The position numbers were made by a program, and so were the translations under genes. The notes beneath the pieces are model-generated. The model did not search any database, had not been told where the DNA came from, and saw only the letters and a list, made by a program, of their open reading frames with translations. A DNA stretch of 41,757 nt from Lachnospiraceae bacterium (GTDB lineage Bacteria; Bacillota; Clostridia; Lachnospirales; Lachnospiraceae): positions 22,884-64,640 of the forward strand of contig JAAUZL010000010.1 in assembly GCA_014804615.1 (NCBI GenBank), in the 5' to 3' direction. Shown one piece after another: positions 16,139 to 23,495 of this stretch. Position 1 is the first letter of the stretch; each line of letters starts with the position of its first letter.

Positions 16139-17095
16139 ATGAGAAAATTTATTAAAACATGCAGAATAAATGCCGGACTGACACAGGAGCAACTGGCAGA
16201 AAAGATGGGGGTTTCCGTTGTATCGGTTCAAAACTGGGAGAGTGGAAAGACAAATATTGAAATACGCAGATTCAGGGATTTGGCGGCTGTATTTAATGTT
16301 CCGGTAGAGAAACTGATTAAGGAGATGATCATTGAAGAGGATAAAAAATGTCCAGATCGATGGCCGGGGTTTTTGTTTGATGATGATACGAATGCCATTA
16401 TTGATATCTTGCATCTGAATCTGGCACAGCAGGATCTGTTCGGACTATTGTATATTTACGATGCGGAATATTTGAAGAAGACGATGATTGACTATAATAC
16501 GTTATATGATGACCTGCAAAAGATTCCGTATGGATTTATTGAAAAGGTGGGAAGTATCCAGTTTATGAACCAAGTGGACGGTCTTCATAAGGTGATAAAG
16601 TATATCAAGACCGAATTTCTGATGAAAGTGCTGAAACAGAATCCGGAGTCTGAGTTTAATGTGAAGAAGCTGCCGAAAGAACAGATTTGTGAGTTTATCG
16701 ATGAGGGAGTCAAACCGGTAGATGATATAGCAGGGTGGTGGGATGATTCTGAGAGATATGAAGCCGATGACGGTCTTTTTATGCGGATATCCATGAAAAA
16801 GGCAAAGATGATCCTTCCTATTCTGGAGAAAGGGGAAATCCATTTTAGTGATGGACATTGGGAGAATCCTCCCAGAAAAGATGCACCGGAAGAAGAGATT
16901 TTGATGCGTGGGTTTAAATCGGATTTATGGCGCGCGGGCTGTTATAACAAATTGTTGAATCCTATCACTATTCGAGACGGACTGGAGAATGTGTCAAATT
17001 ATCGGATGTTATCCGGACAGAGGGCAGTCGATAAGTGGATTTTAGAGATAAATGATAGAGGACGTCAACTGCTGGAATGGTTTCGGGAAAAGTAA
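16139..17095 (+). CDS. XRE-family HTH protein with large uncharacterised C-terminal region
   Basis: Residues 1-60 are a Cro/C1-type helix-turn-helix: MRKFIKTCRINAGLTQEQLA then GVSVVSVQNWESGKTN, with a Trp-Glu-Ser-Gly recognition helix. The remaining about 255 residues carry no motif I recognise. They are rich in Asp, Lys and aromatic residues and include a KSDLWRAGCYNKLLNPITIR stretch near the C-terminus. ATG 16139 is chosen because GAGGA lies about 8 bases upstream; an ATG two codons earlier leaves only a 2-base gap. The gene follows the type III toxin locus and precedes a NYN nuclease gene by 49 bp, probably in one operon. A DNA-binding regulator with an added sensory or effector domain is likely. 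Confidence 0.75.
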   Translation: MRKFIKTCRINAGLTQEQLAEKMGVSVVSVQNWESGKTNIEIRRFRDLAAVFNVPVEKLIKEMIIEEDKKCPDRWPGFLFDDDTNAIIDILHLNLAQQDLFGLLYIYDAEYLKKTMIDYNTLYDDLQKIPYGFIEKVGSIQFMNQVDGLHKVIKYIKTEFLMKVLKQNPESEFNVKKLPKEQICEFIDEGVKPVDDIAGWWDDSERYEADDGLFMRISMKKAKMILPILEKGEIHFSDGHWENPPRKDAPEEEILMRGFKSDLWRAGCYNKLLNPITIRDGLENVSNYRMLSGQRAVDKWILEINDRGRQLLEWFREK

Positions 17096-17144
17096 TACAT
17101 TTTCACGCAGTTTGCAAGATCGATTGAAATGGAGGAAGAGGAAT

Positions 17145-17570
17145 ATGAGTCAAAAAAGGGAAAACACAGCTCTGTTCATAGATGGGGAAAATATCAGTTG
17201 TAAAAAAGTAAATGCTATTATGGATGCTGTAAAACAACAGGGCGTTCTCTTTTCCGGAAGGGTGTATGGGATCCAAAAAGATAAGAGAACCAGAAGGTGG
17301 TCAGATAAAGCAAGAGAATACGGCATAGCAGATATCCGCTTATGCGGCGGGCCTGAAAAAAATAAAGTAGACAAAAAAATCCAAAAAGATATGAAACGAG
17401 AAATTACCCAACATAAGAATGTTGATATAGTTTGTCTGGTAACATCCGATAAAGACTATGTTGTTACAATTTGTGAACTTCGTTCATGTGGAAAAAGAGT
17501 TGTTGTGATTGGAGAAGACAGGGCACCGGATCAATTAAGAAATGCCTGCAGTGTGTTTATAGAGATATAG
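17145..17570 (+). CDS. NYN-domain (LabA-like PIN fold) protein, probably frameshifted near its end
   Basis: The 141-residue product is a NYN domain: ALFIDGENIS at 9-18 gives the first acidic active-site residue, KNKVDKKIQKDM the second Asp cluster, and VCLVTSDKDYV the third. NYN/LabA proteins are metal-dependent ribonucleases. The start has GGAGG 9 bases upstream. The frame stops just after VFIEI at 17570. In the +2 frame, coding resumes as DDYQLFREHNLQLIRVENSY and runs to 17689. The junction is GAGATATAGATGATTAC; removing one AT unit joins the frames as EIDDYQLF. So about 38 C-terminal residues seem to have been lost by a dinucleotide slippage, in this sequence at least. Confidence 0.75.
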   Translation: MSQKRENTALFIDGENISCKKVNAIMDAVKQQGVLFSGRVYGIQKDKRTRRWSDKAREYGIADIRLCGGPEKNKVDKKIQKDMKREITQHKNVDIVCLVTSDKDYVVTICELRSCGKRVVVIGEDRAPDQLRNACSVFIEI

Positions 17571-17689
17571 ATGATTACCAACTGTTTCGAGAACATAATC
17601 TGCAGTTGATTCGTGTAGAAAATTCATATGCCAGAAGGTATAATCATATAAAGGAAATTTTGATTAATTATTTCTCGATTTCTCACTGA

Positions 17690-17890
17690 TGCTTACATGT
17701 TTTGACTGGCGTGATGAATGATTTAAATAATTGAAAAATATGCAAAGCTTTAGTATGATAACAAATAATAGCTTGATTTATATTAATAAAGTGTGAGGGA
17801 TGAGGAACTGCTGGAAATGAGCAAGGAAATGTTAAAAGGTATGATTGAGTTGGCATCAGATGAAGGCGTAGGGTATTGTGTATGATTAGA
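17690..17890. other. AT-rich spacer without a recognisable gene
   Basis: A frame of about 30 codons (17788-17885) ends at TGA and includes MSKEMLKGMIELASDEGV, but it has no clear RBS and no recognisable homolog, so I do not call it a gene. No promoter or hairpin is convincing here. Confidence 0.4.
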
Positions 17891-17951
17891 GGCTTGATGT
17901 AGAATATCGTCTATCAGTATGTACATGAGCCGCCGATAAGGCGGCTTATGC
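17891..17951 (+). pseudogene. Decayed copy of the type III antitoxin repeat and terminator
   Basis: GGCTTGATGTAGAATATC and CAGTATGT.CATGAGCCGCC repeat, with few changes, bases about 15281-15326 of the intact locus. The terminator hairpin (17927-17945) is preserved with the same stem and a GATAA loop. The similarity continues through GATACAAAAGAT.CAGAT, the toxin RBS-to-start region. The toxin start codon has become ATA, the AGGAG is gone, and no toxin frame follows. Only one partial repeat remains and no promoter is visible. Confidence 0.75.
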
Positions 17952-18011
17952 TATTTAATAGATACAAAAGATACAGATTTTATTATACTTTGTTAAGTAG
18001 GGGCAGAATTT

Positions 18012-18962
18012 ATGAATAAAACGGAGAAGATTATGAGAGTTATCATTATTATTATTGTTATTTTGGTTGTACTTTTTTTATTGATATACATAAATCATAG
18101 GGTCCATTTGGAAAAAGAGTCCGCACTGCGTTCACCTATCGGGCAGATTGTAGAGGTGAATGGACATAATATGAGCGTTTACATTGAGGGAAAAGGAGAA
18201 ACAACACTTGTATTTATGTCAGGCGGAGGAACCAGCTGTCCGATATTAGATTTTAAGTCTCTTTATTCCCTTTTGTGTGATGATTATAAAGTTGTAGTAG
18301 TAGAAAAGTTTGGATATGGGTTCAGTGATGTGATTGATACAGATAGAGATATTGACTCCATACTGGAAGATACGAGAGCGGCATTGGAAGCGGCAGGATT
18401 AAGCGCGCCTTATGTTTTATGCCCACATTCTATGTCAGGGCTTGAAGCCTTATACTGGGCACAAAAATATCCTAATGAAGTGTCTGCTATTATTGGGCTG
18501 GATATGGCTGTGCCGCAGTATTATGACACCATGAACATTAACATATCAACCATGCGGATTGCAAGCTGGGCAGCAGGTATGGGAGTTACCCGCTTAATAC
18601 CCGGAATCGCAGAAAGTGATGCGATACAGCATGGCACGTTATCTGATAGGGAAAAGGAGATTTACAGAGCTGTTTTTTATAGCCGCACGGCAACTGTTAC
18701 GATGATCAATGAGTGTGCATCAGTGAAAGAAAACGCAAAAAAAGTGGAAAGTGCAGGCGTTCCGCAAGTGCCAATGCTGTTATTCATTTCAGATGGTTCT
18801 GGCGGAACTGGTTTTGATAAAGAAACATGGCGCAGGATACCGATAGAGTATATTTCTCAGGTGCATAACGGAAAGTACATAGAATTGGATTGTCCGCACT
18901 ATGTTCATAATTATGAGTATGATACGATCAGTGAAACTATCATGGAATTTTTAGCGGATTGA
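18012..18962 (+). CDS. Membrane-anchored alpha/beta hydrolase
   Basis: The 316-residue protein starts with a strongly hydrophobic segment (residues 9-28, an isoleucine-valine run) that should anchor it in the membrane with the catalytic part outside. The hydrolase fold is recognisable from TTLVFMSGGG (oxyanion loop, like HGGG), KFGYGFSD, the nucleophile elbow PHSMSGLEALYWA (Ser in SMSG), an Asp in LLFISDGS and the catalytic His in LDCPHYVHNY. The substrate cannot be inferred. It sits at the right side of the AT-rich island; AGGGG precedes the ATG. It may be co-transcribed with the following two-component system, 157 bp away. Confidence 0.85.
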   Translation: MNKTEKIMRVIIIIIVILVVLFLLIYINHRVHLEKESALRSPIGQIVEVNGHNMSVYIEGKGETTLVFMSGGGTSCPILDFKSLYSLLCDDYKVVVVEKFGYGFSDVIDTDRDIDSILEDTRAALEAAGLSAPYVLCPHSMSGLEALYWAQKYPNEVSAIIGLDMAVPQYYDTMNINISTMRIASWAAGMGVTRLIPGIAESDAIQHGTLSDREKEIYRAVFYSRTATVTMINECASVKENAKKVESAGVPQVPMLLFISDGSGGTGFDKETWRRIPIEYISQVHNGKYIELDCPHYVHNYEYDTISETIMEFLAD

Positions 18963-19077
18963 GAAGTGCTGCGAAACACTTCCAGCTCTTTTGAGAGACG
19001 GATATTCTTTCAAACCAAAATTCGAACGCGATTGGTATGCTCAATGGCAGGAAGCGGTTCAACGTATCATGGTATGA
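18955..19077 (+). pseudogene. Possible gene remnant
   Basis: The frame ending at 19077 contains LLRDGYSFKPKFERDWYAQ followed by an amphipathic WQEAVQRIM. This reads like the C-terminus of a real protein, but there is no start codon or RBS and it overlaps the hydrolase end. I cannot name the parent gene. It may be chance. Confidence 0.25.
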
Positions 19078-19119
19078 AATGATAGTGAAAATGTATGAAG
19101 AATTGCGAGGAAAGACAGA

Positions 19120-19809
19120 ATGAAGATCTTATTGGTTGAAGATGATACCGAGATCAGTGATATGCTCAAAAATTTTCTCCTGACAGAAAACTTTGAAGTA
19201 GTACAGGCTTTTGACGGGGAGAGTGCCTGTCGGGAATTTTTTGCAGAGGAGTACAGTCTGGTTTTGCTTGACCTTATGATACCGAAAAAAAGCGGGATGG
19301 AGGTTATGAAGGAAATCCGGGAGAAAAGTACGGTGCCTATCATCATCCTTTCTGCGAAGGATACCGATTCCGATAAGACTCTGGGTCTGGGGTTAGGGGC
19401 GGACGATTATATTACGAAGCCCTTTTCCGTCACGGAGGTACTTGCGAGGATCAAGGCCAATATCAGAAGAAATACGCAGTATGCAGTGCAAGCCGTTAAA
19501 GAGGAGGTTCTTACCTGCGGCGGTCTTACTTTGAATGTCAATGACTATTCCGTGACAAAAAACGGGACGAGGATCGAATTGACAGCAAAGGAATTTGAGA
19601 TTTTAAAGCTGCTTTTGCAAAATCCGAAAAAGGTTTATACCAAGGAGCAGATCTATTCTCATGTCTGGAATGATGCCTATTTAGGAGATGAAAATGCCGT
19701 CAATGTCCATATCAGCAGACTGCGGAACAAAATAGAGGAGGATCCCCGCAATCCGCAGATCATAGTTACGGTTTGGGGAATCGGATATAAGCTGGGGGAT
19801 ATGGCATGA
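19120..19809 (+). CDS. OmpR-family response regulator
   Basis: The 229-residue protein has a receiver domain (1-120) with acidic pocket E7/D8/D9, phospho-acceptor D51 (LLDLMIP), Ser/Thr in IILSAKD and K100 (YITKPF). A winged-helix DNA-binding domain (about 130-228) follows, with LTAKEFEILKLLLQNP and VHISRLRNKIEEDP. It overlaps the kinase gene by ATGA and precedes a two-gene ABC transporter. This arrangement is typical of systems that sense and export antimicrobial peptides. GAGGAAAGA serves as RBS. Confidence 0.95.
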   Translation: MKILLVEDDTEISDMLKNFLLTENFEVVQAFDGESACREFFAEEYSLVLLDLMIPKKSGMEVMKEIREKSTVPIIILSAKDTDSDKTLGLGLGADDYITKPFSVTEVLARIKANIRRNTQYAVQAVKEEVLTCGGLTLNVNDYSVTKNGTRIELTAKEFEILKLLLQNPKKVYTKEQIYSHVWNDAYLGDENAVNVHISRLRNKIEEDPRNPQIIVTVWGIGYKLGDMA

Positions 19810-20744
19810 GCGAGGGCTTGATTATTTTTTTCCTGACAGGCGTTGTCATGATATTGCTGTTTATCGTGATATACCAGCATTTTATCTATACAAGAGGCAT
19901 AGAGGCAAAATTGAAGAAGATCAGCAGAGAGTTGTCTGCGCTTTTGGAAAATGACAGTGATGAAATGATCATGGTGTTTACGGACAACGGGACGCTGATG
20001 GAGCTGTGCGGGCAGATCAACCGTCTGCTTTTAGACCGTCAGGAAATAAAAGGTGACTTTAAAAAGCAGGAGATTGCTTCTAAAAAAATGCTCTCCAACA
20101 TATCTCACGATATCAAGACGCCCCTGACGGTCATTTTGGGGTATCTGGAAATGATGCGTTTGGACCGCCCGGAGGATGAAACATTACAGAAGGTGGAAGC
20201 AAAGGCTTTGCAGGTGATGGAGCTGATCAACCAGTTTTTTACACTGGCGAAGCTGGAAGCAGGAGATACGGATCTGGAGATTAGTAAAGTAAATGTAAGC
20301 GAGCTGTGCAGGGAAAATATATTGAATTTTTATGATATTTTGCAGGGGAAAGATTTTGACGTGGAGATATCTGTTCCCGAACAGGATATTTTTGTGCGGG
20401 GGGAAGAGAGAGCGATCAACAGGATCTTGTCAAATCTGATATCCAATGCCGTGCGCTATGGAAGTGACGGAAAATACATGGGTCTTACTCTGCGGGAGAG
20501 TGAAACGCATGCGTATATTGATATCGTGGATAAAGGAAAAGGTATCGAGAAAGCGTTTGCCACGAATGTATTTGAGAGGTTATATACGATGGAGGATTCC
20601 CGCAATCGCAGAATACAGGGGAATGGTCTGGGGTTAACGATCGCCAAAAATCTTGCCGTTCAGCTCGGCGGAGACATTTCTCTGGACAGTGAACCGAATG
20701 TGAAAACAACATTTACGGTGGAATTAAAGAAGTTCATTTATTAA
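19806..20744 (+). CDS. Sensor histidine kinase with a single short membrane anchor
   Basis: The 312-residue kinase has only one N-terminal transmembrane helix (residues 5-25) and almost no extracellular part, so it is an intracellular or intramembrane sensor. A short linker leads to the HisKA phospho-acceptor H101 in SNISHDIKTPLTVILGYLEM. The HATPase_c domain has the N box NLISNAVRYGSDG, the G1 box DKGKGIEKA and the G2 box GNGLGLTIAKN. It overlaps the regulator gene by 4 bp. Kinases with no sensing loop next to ABC genes often take their signal from the transporter; that is an inference here. Confidence 0.93.
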   Translation: MSEGLIIFFLTGVVMILLFIVIYQHFIYTRGIEAKLKKISRELSALLENDSDEMIMVFTDNGTLMELCGQINRLLLDRQEIKGDFKKQEIASKKMLSNISHDIKTPLTVILGYLEMMRLDRPEDETLQKVEAKALQVMELINQFFTLAKLEAGDTDLEISKVNVSELCRENILNFYDILQGKDFDVEISVPEQDIFVRGEERAINRILSNLISNAVRYGSDGKYMGLTLRESETHAYIDIVDKGKGIEKAFATNVFERLYTMEDSRNRRIQGNGLGLTIAKNLAVQLGGDISLDSEPNVKTTFTVELKKFIY

Positions 20745-20810
20745 ATTTATCATGAAAGAAATTTGTAAGAATTGGGCAAGAGTTTTGAAAACCTTAGCCG
20801 TTACAATAGA

Positions 20811-20837
20811 TTTCAAGAGCGGAACAAACTCTTGAAA
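20811..20837 (+). promoter_or_regulatory. Inverted repeat in front of the ABC transporter RBS
   Basis: TTTCAAGAG (20811-20819) is perfectly complementary to CTCTTGAAA (20829-20837); the RBS GGAG starts at the next base. As RNA this 9-bp stem abuts the Shine-Dalgarno site. As DNA it could be a regulator site. There is no T tract. Confidence 0.45.
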
Positions 20838-20850
20838 GGAGACAGATAAG

Positions 20851-21774
20851 ATGCCATATATTTTGCAGACAGACCATCTTACAAAAGTCATTGACGGAAA
20901 GGAATTGGTAAAGGATGTAAATATCCATGTAAAAAAGGGAGAAATCTACGGCTTTCTGGGGCCCAACGGAGCGGGCAAGACTACGGTCATGAAAATGATC
21001 ACAAACCTTTGGAAACCGACGGAAGGGACGATCGAGCTTTTTGGGAAAAAACTCACACCGGTGTCCTATGAATTTCTGAGAAGAACGGGGAGTATCATTG
21101 AATTTCCTGTCTTTTATGAGCATTTAAGCGGAAAAGAAAATCTGCGGCTCCACCGTGACTACATGGGATACTATCATCCGGGAAGTGTGGAGAATGTTCT
21201 TGCCATGCTGGAGTTGAGCGAGGCGGCAGATCAGCCTGTTAAAAAATATTCCTTGGGCATGAAACAGCGCTTAGGCATTGCCAGAGCGATTTTATGCAGA
21301 CCGGAGCTGTTGGTGCTGGACGAGCCTACGAACGGGCTGGATCCTGCCGGCATGAAGAAGCTGCGGGATCTGTTCAGAATGCTCTGCACAGAGTATGGGA
21401 TCACCATTATCCTATCCAGTCATATTCTTTCCGAGGTGGAAAGCATCGCTGACACGATCGGTATTATCGATCATGGAAGCATGAAGAAAGAAATATCCAT
21501 GCAGGAAATAGCTGAGATGAATACGGCTTATATTGAAGTTGCGACGCCCGATACAAAGAAGGCGGCCTATGTGCTGGCGGATAAGCTGGCGCTGGACAAT
21601 TTCAAGATACTGGATGAGCATAACATTCGTATCTATGACAGCCGGATCACAACAGAGGACATTGCAAGAGCGTTGACACTGCATGAGGTGGAGATCAGCG
21701 CTATCGGTAAGAAAGCGGAGAGCCTGGAAGATTATTTCTTAAAACTGACAGAGGAGGGAAGTAGATCATGTTAA
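20851..21774 (+). CDS. ABC transporter ATP-binding protein (BcrA/lantibiotic-immunity type)
   Basis: A single nucleotide-binding domain of 307 residues: Walker A GPNGAGKTT (about 38-46), Q loop near SYEFLRRTGSIIEF, signature YSLGMKQRLGIARA, Walker B LLVLDEPTNGLDPAG and the H loop SSHILSEVE. The C-terminal 90 residues match the DUF4162-like tail of BcrA/LanF ATPases. It powers export of, or resistance to, a hydrophobic substrate with the permease encoded next. The two genes overlap by 7 bp. Regulation by the upstream two-component system is likely. RBS AAAGGAGA. Confidence 0.94.
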   Translation: MPYILQTDHLTKVIDGKELVKDVNIHVKKGEIYGFLGPNGAGKTTVMKMITNLWKPTEGTIELFGKKLTPVSYEFLRRTGSIIEFPVFYEHLSGKENLRLHRDYMGYYHPGSVENVLAMLELSEAADQPVKKYSLGMKQRLGIARAILCRPELLVLDEPTNGLDPAGMKKLRDLFRMLCTEYGITIILSSHILSEVESIADTIGIIDHGSMKKEISMQEIAEMNTAYIEVATPDTKKAAYVLADKLALDNFKILDEHNIRIYDSRITTEDIARALTLHEVEISAIGKKAESLEDYFLKLTEEGSRSC

Positions 21775-22457
21775 AGCTTATCAGACTGGAATGGAAGAAG
21801 AATAATATTATGAAATATATGCGAAATGCTTGTATCATGGTAAGCGTCCTTTTGCTGCTCCTCATAGCGATAGCAGGGGAATTGGAAGCGGACGAGACAA
21901 GGCTGGCGTACGGGGTCAGTATGTTAAGGTCGGGAGTTGAATTGTTCACTAATATGTCATTTATCGTTTTTACAAGTGCAATGTTGGCATCTTTTATCGT
22001 AGGTGCCTATAAAAATAAAACAATGCATGTAATGTTTTCCTATCCTATCAGCCGGAAGAAGATTTTGTTATCCCAGATGCTGTCCGTGTGGATTTTCAAT
22101 TTTACAGGACTGGTCTTATCCAAGATCCTGATTTACTGTGCGCTTGCTGCGGTTAAAAAATTTACCTATATCACAGCGGAGGGGATTGATCTGGGAAACC
22201 GTATGTTTTATATGGAAATACTGGTAGATTCTGCAGTGATGATCAGTATCAGTTTTATTGCTTTGTTGATCGGGCTATGGATGAAATCATCCAAGGCGGC
22301 CATCATTACCGGCGTTATTATTGTGTGCTTCACGCAGGGGAATATCGGCACATATTCGCTGGTCGGTAATATTCCCTTTTATATCACATTGTTAGTGATA
22401 TCCGGTGTGTCCGTCTTTCTCGCACTTTATAAAATAGAGACAAGAGACGTCTTATAA
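21768..22457 (+). CDS. ABC-2 type permease subunit
   Basis: This 229-residue protein has about six hydrophobic segments. The first is SVLLLLLIAIAGE, and the others include TSAMLASFIVGAYKN, followed by the MFSYPISRKKILLSQ coupling-helix region, and IIVCFTQGNI. It begins MLKLIRLEWKKNN, usual for LanE/BcrB-type permeases. With the preceding ATPase it would form a homodimeric exporter or lantibiotic-immunity transporter. The gene ends only 5 bp before the convergent YczE-like gene, so no terminator fits between them. Confidence 0.88.
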   Translation: MLKLIRLEWKKNNIMKYMRNACIMVSVLLLLLIAIAGELEADETRLAYGVSMLRSGVELFTNMSFIVFTSAMLASFIVGAYKNKTMHVMFSYPISRKKILLSQMLSVWIFNFTGLVLSKILIYCALAAVKKFTYITAEGIDLGNRMFYMEILVDSAVMISISFIALLIGLWMKSSKAAIITGVIIVCFTQGNIGTYSLVGNIPFYITLLVISGVSVFLALYKIETRDVL

Positions 22458-22462
22458 GAAAA

Positions 22463-23119
22463 CTATTCGGTCTTGTTGTCAGATTCCGAAAAGAGGAACG
22501 CGGGCAGAAAATGAAGCAGACGGGACAGCGTGCGGGCCGTGTAGCCCACCAGAATAGAAGCGATCAAAGTGCCCTCGCGGATGCCCTCCAGCCGATGTGC
22601 AAAAATAAGGGAAAGCAGGCCGGCAGTGACAGACATGGACACATCACATGCGATTTTGGTAAGGCCAAAATCCGTTGCCCAGGTGGAGCTAATTGCACGG
22701 ACTAAAGATTCCCCGGGCAGCATGGCCACGTCTGCCAGCATCTCCAGATAAACGCCGGAACCGAGAATGACACAGCCGATCAACAGATAGATTACGGCTG
22801 AGAAGTAGTGTGTCGGTGCAACGAAAGAGAGCAGGAGCATGGTCAGATCGATAAAATATCCAAATATGATGGAAATGGGTATCTGCAGAATATGCTCCAG
22901 CTTAAAATTTTTTCGCAGGACCAGCAGCTGCAGCAGGATCAGAAAAAGACTGAAAAGGATCGTAAACTGCCCTAGCGTCATCAAAAAATTCAGGCTTAAT
23001 ACATAGGGGATAGAAGAAATGGGAGAAGTGCCGAGACTGGCTTTTGTGATAAAGCTTACCCCCAGTGAACTGATAAATAATCCAATCAAAAAAACAAGAT
23101 AACGTTTTACTTTTTCCAT
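22463..23119 (-). CDS. YczE/YitT-like membrane protein
   Basis: The 218-residue protein has about five hydrophobic segments and begins with a signature of the YczE family: KRYLVFLIGLFISSLGVSFI then KASLGTSPISSIPYVLS. The family has no firm biochemical role; in Bacillus yczE lies beside the surfactin/sfp locus. In Lachnospiraceae such genes are usually solitary. The start ATG at 23119 has AAGGAGCC upstream. It lies 31 bp downstream of the polymerase/YolD pair on the same strand and could be read from that SOS promoter. Confidence 0.85.
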   Translation of the reverse strand: MEKVKRYLVFLIGLFISSLGVSFITKASLGTSPISSIPYVLSLNFLMTLGQFTILFSLFLILLQLLVLRKNFKLEHILQIPISIIFGYFIDLTMLLLSFVAPTHYFSAVIYLLIGCVILGSGVYLEMLADVAMLPGESLVRAISSTWATDFGLTKIACDVSMSVTAGLLSLIFAHRLEGIREGTLIASILVGYTARTLSRLLHFLPAFLFSESDNKTE

Positions 23120-23150
23120 GCTGTAACTGGCTCCTTCCTTGGTACATAAG

Positions 23151-23495
23151 TCAATATGTCGTGCTGTCTATCTCTATCTGCAAAATATCTTCAAACCGAA
23201 TCTTGGTATTTACGATCTGTAATAACCGGCTGGTCTCGTCGATGCGGGCAACCAGACCGGTTATCTTGATATATTCCCCCTTCTGAAAATAGATGACCGT
23301 CACCATTTTCCCTTTGGTGATCAAGTGCATCCGACGGTCTAATTCTTCTTCCATCTCCGGAGAGAGTTCGACCTTGGGAACAAGGATTTTTTCCTTGGCG
23401 GCCAGAGCGTCTGGCAGACCGCGCAGCGCCGCAAAGGGCATGAACTGTTTTGCCCGCTCCTCGATGGGCATTTTGGTTTTTGGTTTACTCGCCAC
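23151..23495 (-). CDS. YolD-like protein
   Basis: The 114-residue protein has the YolD-like signature: EERAKQFMPFAALRGLPDAL near the start, then ELDRRMHLITKGKMVTVIYF and LQIVNTKIRFEDILQIE. YolD-like proteins are coupled to Y-family polymerases (YqjW/UvrX) in Firmicutes and are thought to act as partner or regulator, like UmuD. The start overlaps the end of the polymerase gene by 11 bp, so translation is coupled. The same SOS promoter should control both. Confidence 0.9.
   Translation of the reverse strand: MASKPKTKMPIEERAKQFMPFAALRGLPDALAAKEKILVPKVELSPEMEEELDRRMHLITKGKMVTVIYFQKGEYIKITGLVARIDETSRLLQIVNTKIRFEDILQIEIDSTTY

Noticed and set aside
17788-17885. Small frame containing MSKEMLKGMIELASDEGV as a gene
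   Set aside because: About 30 codons, no clear RBS and no recognisable family; not supportable.
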